From Giesbergeria sp. (lineage in GTDB: Bacteria > Pseudomonadota > Gammaproteobacteria > Burkholderiales > Burkholderiaceae_C): a DNA stretch of 9,003 nt. This document shows positions 1-5,934 of this stretch, one piece after another. The notes beneath the pieces were generated by a model. It was not told the origin of the DNA, made no database searches, and saw only the letters and a list, made by a program, of their open reading frames with translations. The stretch covers positions 1 to 9,003 of the forward strand of contig JAGOCN010000042.1 of assembly GCA_017998735.1 (NCBI GenBank), given 5' to 3'. The translations under genes were made by a program, and so were the position numbers. Every line of letters starts with the position of its first letter. The first letter of the stretch is position 1.

Positions 1-53
1 CCTGCGCTGGCAGCCGCTCCAAAGCTGCTTCCGTGCACAGAAGAGGGTGTTAT

Positions 54-113
54 TTGCTATTGAGACAGTAGCTGCTGGCGCATGCTGCGCGTGCGCTGGA
101 GTGCTTTTTTACC
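54..113 (+). repeat. Dispersed hairpin/T-tract repeat, copy 1
   Basis: This is the first of three related copies (others at 5740-5798 and 7621-7680). It opens with TTGCTAT, and exactly 51 nt separate that box's first base from the first base of the T-tract (T6 at 105-110), as in the other two copies. The core forms a hairpin: CTGGCGCA (75-82) pairs with TGCGCTGG (92-99), including two G-U pairs, around a 9-nt loop. Stem plus T-tract resembles an intrinsic terminator reading rightwards. It lies 3' of the minus-strand L,D-transpeptidase gene, so it would serve a rightward gene lying before the window. Confidence 0.75.
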
Positions 114-120
114 GGTATTT

Positions 121-150
121 TGAAAGCCAGAAGAAGCCAGAAGAAGCCAG
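121..150 (+). repeat. Three 10-bp tandem repeats
   Basis: The unit AAGAAGCCAG occurs exactly at 131-140 and 141-150, and a diverged unit (TGAAAGCCAG) precedes it at 121-130. The period is close to one helical turn. It is non-coding, between hairpin repeat copy 1 and the end of the L,D-transpeptidase gene. No function is evident; it may simply be slippage-generated. Confidence 0.7.
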
Positions 151-157
151 ACAAAGC

Positions 158-202
158 AAGGCAGGGAAGCCGTTCTACTGCCTTGGCTGCGCCGCAGCAG
201 CC
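158..202. other. Two adjacent inverted repeats after the L,D-transpeptidase stop
   Basis: AAGGCAG (158-164) pairs with CTGCCTT (178-184). It is immediately followed by GGCTGC (185-190), which pairs with GCAGCC (197-202). On the minus strand these fold just 13 nt after the stop codon of the 216-1028 gene. Neither stem is followed by a clear T-tract, so they may be RNA 3'-end structures rather than classical terminators. Confidence 0.4.
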
Positions 203-215
203 AGCAAACGCCAGT

Positions 216-1028
216 TCAGCGCTGCGCAGCTTTTGACGCTGGCACAGGCACAGGCACAAACCCGAAGAATTCCGCCACCGGCCGGGTTTCGGGCAGCACA
301 TAGACCACGCCGGTCTGGTGCCCCAGGGTGGGGGCAATGAAGCGGTCGTAGAACGCCACCGGCAGGTTGACGCAGCCAAACGAAATGCGGTTGTCGTCCG
401 GTGTGCCGGTGGCCAGGCGCTGCAGGCGGCGCTCGGCCAGGTTGCCAGGGCGCACCCGGTGCAGCGACACGGCATCGTCGTAGTCGATCCACACAATGTC
501 TTCGCCCTGCAGGTTGCGGCCGGGCTCGGACACAAAGCGCCCCGCCGGGGTGGTGCGCTCGTGCGGTGCTATCTGCGACATCGGGCGCTCGCCGATGCCG
601 GGCACCGAATGGTCGCCGGACGCCAGCCCGACGAGTGCCGCCGAAGACGCCAGCAGCACGCCTTCGGCGTCAAACACATGGATGGCTGCGCTGCGCTTGT
701 CCACCAGCACAAAGGGCAGGTGCGCGTTGTCGCTGCTGCGGCGCACCCAGTCGCGCACATCGCGTGCGTCCTGCGACATGGGCAACGACATGCGGGCGGG
801 TTGGGAAGGCGTTGCGCCCGCCAAAGTGCGCTGCCGGGCCGAGGGCGGCGCCAGGTCTGCAGCCTGCACCATGGAAACCGGCACCCCCAGCAGCAGCGCC
901 ATTGCAACCCGGCCTGCCAGAGGCCCACCTTGCAGCCTGCCCCACAACCCCTCGTCCGGACGCAAACGCCAGGAAAAAGAGTGAGGCCAAAGCCATGCAA
1001 TGCTCTTGTGCACAGGAAATTTCAACAT
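216..1028 (-). CDS. L,D-transpeptidase (YkuD-like) family exported protein
   Basis: The 270-residue product has an N-terminal extension, a hydrophobic stretch around residues 42-57 (AMALLLGVPVSMVQA) that ends in a possible signal-peptidase site before ADL, and a YkuD-type domain in its C-terminal half. Visible signature elements are HERTTPAGRF (about 156-165), a histidine at about 190 in SLHRV, and ISFGCVNLP with the presumed catalytic cysteine at about 219. Family members act in the periplasm: they cross-link peptidoglycan stems (3-3 bonds) or attach proteins to peptidoglycan, using an acyl-enzyme on the cysteine. The usual motif is SHGC with a following arginine; here it is SFGC followed by VN, so this is a divergent subgroup and its activity is inferred. 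The start is uncertain. ATG 1028 has only a weak GAAG upstream and leaves a long pre-signal N-terminus. The frame stays open upstream to 1331, but that part overlaps the neighbouring gene and looks non-coding. Confidence 0.75.
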   Translation of the reverse strand: MLKFPVHKSIAWLWPHSFSWRLRPDEGLWGRLQGGPLAGRVAMALLLGVPVSMVQAADLAPPSARQRTLAGATPSQPARMSLPMSQDARDVRDWVRRSSDNAHLPFVLVDKRSAAIHVFDAEGVLLASSAALVGLASGDHSVPGIGERPMSQIAPHERTTPAGRFVSEPGRNLQGEDIVWIDYDDAVSLHRVRPGNLAERRLQRLATGTPDDNRISFGCVNLPVAFYDRFIAPTLGHQTGVVYVLPETRPVAEFFGFVPVPVPASKAAQR

Positions 1029-1068
1029 GGATGCTTCAAGAAAAAAGAACACCTGAAAGGCCTGCATG

Positions 1069-1099
1069 AAAAAAGCCACTTCCGAAGAAATGGCCTTTT
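1069..1099 (-). terminator. Intrinsic terminator-like hairpin, possibly bidirectional
   Basis: GCCA-C-TTC (1075-1082) pairs with GAA-A-TGGC (1087-1094) around a CGAA loop, with one internal C/A mismatch. On the minus strand it is followed by six T (1074-1069). On the plus strand it is followed by C and four T (1096-1099). It would end minus-strand transcription of the 1249-1806 gene about 150 nt after that gene's stop. It sits only about 40 nt before the ATG at 1028, so it could alternatively act as a leader attenuator for the L,D-transpeptidase gene. Confidence 0.6.
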
Positions 1100-1146
1100 G
1101 CCTGGGGGCAGTGGCATGCAGCTGCCAGATCCCGGCAACCCCTGAC

Positions 1147-1236
1147 TGCACCGGCTGGTGCAAGGCAGAAGAGTGCTTGGAAGGGCAGCAAGAGCGGCAG
1201 TGAAAGCCGCCGCTCCTTGCATGCACACGGGTGTGC
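1147..1236. other. Cluster of three short inverted repeats
   Basis: In the 220-nt gap between two minus-strand genes there are three inverted repeats: TGCACC/GGTGCA (1147-1162, 4-nt loop), GAGCGGC/GCCGCTC (1192-1198 with 1209-1215, 10-nt loop), and GCACA/TGTGC (1223-1236, 4-nt loop). The last begins 12 nt past the stop of the 1249-1806 gene when read on the minus strand. None has an adjacent T-tract. They could be RNA 3'-end stems or protein-binding sites; the sequence does not decide. Confidence 0.4.
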
Positions 1237-1248
1237 CGTCTGCTTTGA

Positions 1249-1806
1249 TTAACGGTACACGTTTTCGCCGCGGTTCTGGCGCCATTCGTTTTCCAGGTAA
1301 GCAGCGTCTTCGTCCGAACGTGCATGCACACCCATCAGGATGCCGCCGTTCTTCACGCCTTCTTCGTATTCCTTGACGCGCTCTTCAGGCATGTTCCAGC
1401 CGATCAGCGCACCGATCAGGCCGCCACCGGCCGCACCGGCGCCAGCACCGGCAATGGCTGCGGCAATCGGGCCGGCCACGACCAGGCCCAGGCCTGGCAA
1501 TGCCAGCGTGGTGCCAACGGCTGCAATGGCAGCGGCAATGGCGCCCAGCGTGCCGCCAATGGCGCCGCCAATGCCGGCGCCTTCGGCTGCCTTGGTACCC
1601 AGTTCGGTTTCCACCGCGCTGTCACCAAAGTGGCGCGTGCGGGTGTCGTCTGACATCACCAGGTTCACATCGTCGGTGTTATAGCCACGGGTGTTGGCTG
1701 CGTTGTAGGCGGCTTCGGCCGAGGCACGGTCCGGGAACAGGCCGGTCACCAGAGGGCTGCGTGCATCGGGGTTGTAGGTGTGGGCGGTGGTGGTGGTGGT
1801 GCTCAT
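1249..1806 (-). CDS. Glycine-zipper stress-type protein
   Basis: The 185-residue protein has three parts. Residues 1-60 hold a threonine-rich start (MSTTTTTAHT) and a small alpha/beta-like segment (VTGLFPDRASAEAAYNAA...NLVMSDD) resembling the YflT/general-stress-protein 17M type. Residues about 74-137 are almost all Gly, Ala, Ile and Leu with repeated GxxxG/GAGAG spacing, a glycine zipper likely to insert in or pack against a membrane. Residues 138-185 are acidic and polar, with a second alpha/beta-like segment (VKEYEEGVKNGGILMGVHA). Related proteins are usually labelled stress- or low-temperature-induced, with no defined reaction. ATG 1806 is supported by AAAAGGA seven bases upstream (AGGA complement at 1814-1817). 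It lies 108 nt after the asparagine-rich gene on the same strand and could be co-transcribed with it. The fold assignment is inference from pattern only. Confidence 0.8.
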   Translation of the reverse strand: MSTTTTTAHTYNPDARSPLVTGLFPDRASAEAAYNAANTRGYNTDDVNLVMSDDTRTRHFGDSAVETELGTKAAEGAGIGGAIGGTLGAIAAAIAAVGTTLALPGLGLVVAGPIAAAIAGAGAGAAGGGLIGALIGWNMPEERVKEYEEGVKNGGILMGVHARSDEDAAYLENEWRQNRGENVYR

Positions 1807-1865
1807 GGTGTGGTCCTTTTGAACAATGGAAAAAAGTGGAAGAAAAACGCCGCTGATTTTGAAGG

Positions 1866-1890
1866 CTTGCTGTCAGGGTGCACCAGCAAG
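1866..1890 (-). other. Inverted repeat between two minus-strand genes
   Basis: CTTGCTG (1866-1872) is a perfect complement of CAGCAAG (1884-1890) across an 11-nt loop. It lies between the end of the asparagine-rich gene and the start of the glycine-zipper gene. No T-tract directly follows on either strand, so it is a weak terminator candidate. It could be a processing site or an operator. Confidence 0.35.
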
Positions 1891-1914
1891 GCAGCAGACC
1901 AGGGCAGTGCGAAA

Positions 1915-2505
1915 TCAGTTGCGGTCGGCGCGGGCAGGGCGGTTGTTTCTGCGCGCGTTGTTGTTGTTGTTGACACCGCTGTTTTTGTTGTTCATGTTGG
2001 ACCGGTTGGTCATGTTGTTGTTGTCCATGGGGGTGTCCATGGAGCGGCCCGTGGTCCCCGTGGCGGTGCCCGGGTTGTTGCGCGTGTTGGTGGCATCGCC
2101 CGAAGTGGCTTCAGCGCCCGGCACGGTGCCGGTGATGCCCATGGCCTGGCTTGGCGTGGTGGTGTTGTTCACCGTGCCGGTGGTGGTGCCGCTGTTGCGT
2201 GGCTCGCTCGGATTGGCGTTGTTGTTGTTGTTGTTCATGTTGCTGCGCGTCGCATTGGGCGTCACAGCGTTTTTGGCATCGTTGGCCGCGTTGTTGGCAC
2301 GGTCGGCAGCAGACGGCTCGGTGCGCACCAGCGTTCCGGTGTCCGACCGGGGCACGGCTTTTTGTGTGGCTTCGCGGGCATCCTGGGGCGTCACGCCCAC
2401 GGTGGCGGGGGTGGTGGCCGTGCCGGGGGTCTGTGCCCAGGCACCGGTGGTGGCCAGAACGATGGCGGCGCCGACGGAAAGTGCCTTGACTGAGTGCTTG
2501 AACAT
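1915..2505 (-). CDS. Secreted asparagine-rich low-complexity protein
   Basis: The 196-residue product begins with a clear signal peptide: MFKHSVK, a hydrophobic core (ALSVGAAIVLATTG), then AWA before QTP, giving probable cleavage after residue 24. The mature part has no recognisable domain. It is rich in Asn, Thr, Ala and Gly, with a short ordered-looking segment near 37-85 (VTPQDAREATQKAVPRSDTG, then NNAANDAKNA). Asn runs follow at 91-96 and 179-183, mixed with MNN motifs, and the C-terminus is basic (ARRNNRPARADRN). The Asn runs are encoded by pure AAC repeats. ATG 2505 was chosen because the signal peptide starts there; an in-frame upstream start at 2682 would place 59 odd residues before it. 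The ribosome site is weak (AGAAAG). It is likely periplasmic or extracellular and disordered. I do not recognise a family. Confidence 0.75.
   Translation of the reverse strand: MFKHSVKALSVGAAIVLATTGAWAQTPGTATTPATVGVTPQDAREATQKAVPRSDTGTLVRTEPSAADRANNAANDAKNAVTPNATRSNMNNNNNNANPSEPRNSGTTTGTVNNTTTPSQAMGITGTVPGAEATSGDATNTRNNPGTATGTTGRSMDTPMDNNNMTNRSNMNNKNSGVNNNNNARRNNRPARADRN
1957..1971 (+). repeat. Trinucleotide tract (GTT)5 / (AAC)5
   Basis: Five perfect GTT units on the plus strand are read as five consecutive AAC (Asn) codons near the C-terminus of the asparagine-rich protein. Gain or loss of units would change the Asn run without shifting the frame. Confidence 0.85.
2218..2235 (+). repeat. 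Trinucleotide tract (GTT)6 / (AAC)6
   Basis: Six perfect GTT units on the plus strand are read on the minus strand as six Asn codons (residues 91-96) of the asparagine-rich protein. Further GTT units flank it after a CAT interruption. Confidence 0.85.
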
Positions 2506-2977
2506 GGTGTGCTTTCTAGGTGAATGGTCTGTTGAAAAAACCTGGCAGTGGCAGCCTGTGCAAAAAGCGCCCGGTTGTTTTGTGGTGCTTTCCGCCCTGA
2601 TGGCTGTCGTTGCAGGCAGTTCCTGTTTCGAGGCCTCAGTGTCCCGTGCCCTGCACTGTGCAGACGCCAACCAAGCGCCCATGCAGGTGTAGGAGATGGG
2701 CTCAGCCGGCTATCGGGCAAAAAGGGACCTGCTGGGCAGTGCGTGCTGCGCTCAAGGTGCAAGCTGCCCCTGGCACCAAAGGCGGACAAAGAGTGCCTCT
2801 GCCTGCAATCTCTGCAGCAACCCGCAAGGCCGGTGCAGAATGGCCACCGACCGGTTTTGAAGCGCAGGCCAGGCAGGTAGCCCGCCTTCTGGGCCGCTGC
2901 CTTCTGCAGGGCTTGCCGCCACTGGCAGCCCCCCATTCACCCTTGTGCCCGGCCTTTTGCGGCCAAACGATTGCACC
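2506..2977. promoter_or_regulatory. Divergent intergenic region with palindromes
   Basis: This 472-nt stretch separates the minus-strand asparagine-rich gene from the plus-strand Pat-like gene and must carry promoters for both. I find no convincing gene in it. Visible structure includes a perfect 6-1-6 palindrome CTGCAC-T-GTGCAG (2651-2663) and a 5-5-5 inverted repeat CTGCA-ATCTC-TGCAG (2803-2817). These share a TGCAG half-site and could be regulator-binding sites. For the minus-strand gene, TTGCAC (reading leftwards, near 2560) resembles a -35 box but lacks a good -10 partner. I could not define a promoter for the plus-strand gene. Confidence 0.4.
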
Positions 2978-5653
2978 ATGGACAAACACTACCTCACCCC
3001 CCTTTTCACCCCTGCTTCCATTGCCGTGCTGGCCGGCAGCATTGATGACCCCGAGAAACTGACACCGCAGGCGCAGGCGCTGCACAAGGCGCTGCGGGCA
3101 CAGGAATTCAAGGGCACCCTGCAGTTTCTGGACGTGCACACCGTTGGCACCCTGGCCGACCTGGCGCAGCGCCGCGCCGAGCTGACCGTCATTGCGCTGC
3201 CCCCCGGCGATGTGCCGGCCGCGCTGGAAGTGGCCGGGCGCATCGGCTCGCGCGCGGTGCTGGTGATCTCCAGCGGCATGGGCGCTGCCGAGGCGGCGGA
3301 GCTGAAAAAAATCGCCCAGCGCGAAGGCATGTACCTGCTCGGCCCCAACAGCCTGGGGCTGCAGCGCCCGCAGCTGGGGCTGAACGCCAGCGCGGCCGGG
3401 CCGCTGGCCAACACCGGCCAGCTGGCGCTGGTGTCGCAGTCGGGCGCGCTCACCTCGGCCATCCTGGACTGGGCGCAGAACAACGGCGTCGGGTTTTCTT
3501 CGGTGGTGTCGGTGGGGCCGGAAACCTCGCTGGACATTGCGCAGGTGCTCGACTTTCTGGCCACCGACCCCAAGACGCACAGCATCGTGGTCTACATGGA
3601 AGGCATCTCTAACGCCCGCCAGTTCATGAGCGCGCTGCGCTCGGCGGCGCATGCCAAGCCGGTGGTGGTGCTCAAGGCCGGCCGCAAACCCGCCGGCAAC
3701 CGCGCCGCGCAGACGCACAGCGGCGCCATCGTCGGCACCGACGAGGTGTTTGACGCTGCGCTGCGCCGCGCCGGTGCGGTGCGGGTGCATTCGTTTGTCG
3801 ATCTGTTTTCTGCCGCCAAGTGCCTGGCCTCGCACTACCGGGCGGTGGGCCGGCGCCTGGCCATCGTCACCAACGGCGGCGGGCCTGGCGTGCTGGCGGC
3901 CGACTGGATCAATGAGATCGGCCTGGACCTGGGCACCCTGCCCGAAGCGGTGGCCCAGGAGCTGGCGCCGCAGCTGCCGCCGCTGGCAGCGCTTGGTGAC
4001 CTTGTCAACCTGACCGAAGCGGCCACGCCCGAGCACTACCGCATCGCCATCGAAGCGGCCAGCAAGGAGCCGGGCATCGACGGCGTGCTGGCCATCTACA
4101 CGCCGCGCAGCAACGTGGACAGCGCCGGCGTGGCCACCGCCCTGGCCGAGGCCCGGCGCGGCATGCACAAGCCGCTGCTGGGCTGCTTCATGGGCGACCA
4201 GCTGGTGCTGCCGGCGCGCGAGGTGCTGCAGAAGGCATCGATTCCCACCTTCCGCACGCCCGAGGCGGCGGTGGGCGCCTTTGGCAACATTGCCTCGTTC
4301 TACCAAAACCAGCAGATGCTGCAGCAGACGCCCACGTCGCTCAGCACGCTGGTGAAACCCGACATTGCCGGCGCCAAGCTGCTGATCGAAAGCGTGCTGG
4401 CGCAGCAGCGCAATGTGTTGACCGAGATCGAATCGAAAACGCTGCTGGCGGCGTTCCACATTCCGGTCACGCAGACCATCCTGGCGCGCAGTGCCAACGA
4501 GGCCATGATGATTGCCACGCAGCTGGGCTTTCCGGTGGCGCTGAAGATCGACTCGCCCGACATCAGCCACAAGTCCGACGTGGGCGGCGTGGCGCTGGAC
4601 ATCCGCAGCGGCACCGGCGCACGCGATGCCTATGCCGACATGGTGCAGCGCGTGGCGCGTGCACAGCCCGAGGCGCGCATCAACGGCGTGAGCGTGCAGC
4701 GCATGGCCCGCGGCCAGCGCGGGCGCGAGATCTGCATCGGCATGGTGAGCGATGAGCCCTTCGGGCCGGTCATCACCTTCGGCGCCGGCGGCACCATGAT
4801 CGAGCTGATCGACGACCGCTCCATGGAGCTGCCGCCGCTCAACCAGTTTCTGGCGCGCCGCCTGATCGAGCGCTCGCGCGTGTCCAAGACGCTGGGCGAA
4901 TGGCGCCATGCCCACGCCGTCAACCTCCCGCTGCTGGAGCAGACGCTGCTGCGGGTCTCGGAGATGGTGTGCGCGCTGCCGGCGCTGCGCGAAATGGACA
5001 TCAACCCGCTGATCGTGGACGAGAACGGCGTGGTGGCGGTGGACGCCCGCATCGTCATTGGCCGGGCGCCGCAAAACAATGGCTATGGCCACCTGTCCAT
5101 TCCGCCGTACCCGGCGCAGTACGAGCATGTCTGGCCGCTGCGCGATGGCGGCGAGTACACGGTGCGTCCGATCCGCCCCGAGGACGCGCCCATGCTGCAG
5201 GCGCTGGTGCAGGGGCTGTCGCCGCAAAGCCGCTATTTCCGCTTTGTGTCGTCGCTGGTAGAGCTGCCGCCGTCCATGCTGGCGCGCTTTGCACTGATCG
5301 ACTACGACCGCGAAATGGCGCTGGCCGCCATCATCACCAAGCGCGACGCCGACGCGGACGGCAACGTGACGCTGACCGAGCGCATGGTGGGAGTGTCGCG
5401 CTATGTCACCAACCCCGACAACTCCAGCTGCGAGTTCGGCCTGGTGGTGGCGGACGACTGCAGCGGCCATGGCATGGGCTCGCGCCTGATGCTGAGCATC
5501 ATGGAAGTCGCCCGCGACCGGGGCCTGCAGGAAATCGAGGGCCTGGTGCTGGCCAACAACACCGGCATGCTGCGCCTGATGCGCAGCCTCGGCTTTGCCA
5601 TCAAGGCCTTTCCGGAAGACTACGATTTCAAGCTGTGCACCCACCGGCTGTAA
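2978..5653 (+). CDS. pat: Pat/PatZ-type bifunctional acyl-CoA synthetase-like / GNAT protein
   Basis: The 891-residue protein matches the order and length of enterobacterial Pat/PatZ (886 residues in E. coli). It has a CoA-binding Rossmann region (about 10-135, SIAVLAGS and LLGPNSLGL at 120-128), a succinyl-CoA-ligase-like region (about 150-450), an ATP-grasp domain (about 465-690, PDISHKSDVGGV with His 531) and a C-terminal GNAT domain (727-891). The GNAT part has the acetyl-CoA loop SGHGMG and Glu 819 in CEFGLVV, aligned with the glutamate proposed as catalytic in Salmonella Pat. Pat acetylates lysines in AMP-forming acyl-CoA synthetases such as Acs, switching them off. THSGAIVG (His 247) keeps the position of the phosphohistidine of succinyl-CoA synthetase alpha, which E. 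coli PatZ lacks, so an NDP-forming synthetase activity is possible. ATG 2978 matches the family N-terminus; an in-frame GTG at 2945 is an alternative. Neither has a clear ribosome site. Its targets are inferred. Confidence 0.9.
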   Translation: MDKHYLTPLFTPASIAVLAGSIDDPEKLTPQAQALHKALRAQEFKGTLQFLDVHTVGTLADLAQRRAELTVIALPPGDVPAALEVAGRIGSRAVLVISSGMGAAEAAELKKIAQREGMYLLGPNSLGLQRPQLGLNASAAGPLANTGQLALVSQSGALTSAILDWAQNNGVGFSSVVSVGPETSLDIAQVLDFLATDPKTHSIVVYMEGISNARQFMSALRSAAHAKPVVVLKAGRKPAGNRAAQTHSGAIVGTDEVFDAALRRAGAVRVHSFVDLFSAAKCLASHYRAVGRRLAIVTNGGGPGVLAADWINEIGLDLGTLPEAVAQELAPQLPPLAALGDLVNLTEAATPEHYRIAIEAASKEPGIDGVLAIYTPRSNVDSAGVATALAEARRGMHKPLLGCFMGDQLVLPAREVLQKASIPTFRTPEAAVGAFGNIASFYQNQQMLQQTPTSLSTLVKPDIAGAKLLIESVLAQQRNVLTEIESKTLLAAFHIPVTQTILARSANEAMMIATQLGFPVALKIDSPDISHKSDVGGVALDIRSGTGARDAYADMVQRVARAQPEARINGVSVQRMARGQRGREICIGMVSDEPFGPVITFGAGGTMIELIDDRSMELPPLNQFLARRLIERSRVSKTLGEWRHAHAVNLPLLEQTLLRVSEMVCALPALREMDINPLIVDENGVVAVDARIVIGRAPQNNGYGHLSIPPYPAQYEHVWPLRDGGEYTVRPIRPEDAPMLQALVQGLSPQSRYFRFVSSLVELPPSMLARFALIDYDREMALAAIITKRDADADGNVTLTERMVGVSRYVTNPDNSSCEFGLVVADDCSGHGMGSRLMLSIMEVARDRGLQEIEGLVLANNTGMLRLMRSLGFAIKAFPEDYDFKLCTHRL

Positions 5654-5675
5654 AACGGGCGCTGGTACTTTGAAA

Positions 5676-5698
5676 GGGCTGCAGACCGTTTGCAGCCC
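5676..5698 (+). terminator. Strong hairpin 22 nt after the Pat-like gene
   Basis: GGGCTGCA (5676-5683) and TGCAGCCC (5691-5698) form a perfect 8-bp stem with a 7-nt loop. No T-tract follows on the plus strand, so it is not a classical intrinsic terminator. It could protect the 3' end or pause polymerase ahead of hairpin repeat copy 2, which starts 41 nt further on. Confidence 0.5.
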
Positions 5699-5739
5699 CT
5701 GGGCACCGTGTGCAATCTGTCTGCAGCAGGGGTTCGGGC

Positions 5740-5798
5740 TTGCTATCGAAAGATGAGCTGCTGGCGCAGGCCCGGCCTGCGCTGGAGGCGTTTTTCAT
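5740..5798 (+). repeat. Dispersed hairpin/T-tract repeat, copy 2
   Basis: This copy has TTGCTAT at 5740-5746, a hairpin CTGGCGCAGG (5761-5770) with CCTGCGCTGG (5776-5785) around a 5-nt loop, and five T at 5791-5795. It has the best stem of the three copies (10 pairs, two of them G-U). It points in the same direction as the upstream Pat-like gene, about 90 nt after its stop, and looks like that gene's transcription terminator. Confidence 0.75.
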
Positions 5799-5889
5799 GT
5801 AAATTCCAGTTTGCAGCAGTTCGGGTGCCGGCGCGGTGTTCAGCCCGCCCTTGCGCCAGGAACCGCTGCGCCGCAGACCACCGGACCAG

Positions 5890-5913
5890 CACAGCGGCAC
5901 AGCGGCACAGCGG
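5890..5913 (+). repeat. Three 8-bp tandem repeats in a 5' leader
   Basis: CACAGCGG is repeated three times without change (5890-5897, 5898-5905, 5906-5913). It ends 8 nt before the AGGAG ribosome site (5922-5926) of the small gene at 5935. Copy number could affect the promoter or leader spacing of that gene. Confidence 0.8.
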
Positions 5914-5934
5914 CAGACCACAGGAGCCTTTCTC

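Noticed and set aside
318..1145. Plus-strand open frame of 275 codons opposite the L,D-transpeptidase
   Set aside because: It has no recognisable motif, while the minus strand carries the YkuD signatures in the same interval.
1029..1331. N-terminal extension of the L,D-transpeptidase up to 1331
   Set aside because: It would overlap the end of the glycine-zipper gene and run through a terminator-like hairpin. Its Cys/His/Arg-rich sequence does not look coding.
1780..2692. Plus-strand open frames of 237 and 288 codons over the asparagine-rich gene
   Set aside because: Their Val/Gly- and Leu-rich translations come from reading the GTT/GGT complement of AAC/ACC codons. The minus-strand frame has a clear signal peptide and is preferred.
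2391..2936. Minus-strand open frame of 181 codons covering the divergent intergenic region
   Set aside because: It has no motif, a composition like out-of-frame GC-rich sequence, and overlaps the start and signal peptide of the asparagine-rich gene in another frame.
2702..5644. Very long minus-strand open frame (980 codons) opposite the Pat-like gene
   Set aside because: It is the antisense shadow of a strongly recognisable protein in GC-rich DNA. Its translation is dominated by His, Arg, Gln and Ala with no domain, as expected from the complement of GC-rich codons.
5654..5934. Possible small gene or RNA gene between the Pat-like gene and the small gene
   Set aside because: The stretch is explained by an 8-bp hairpin, repeat copy 2 and a tandem repeat. 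No ribosome site with a plausible frame, and no tRNA-like fold, was seen.
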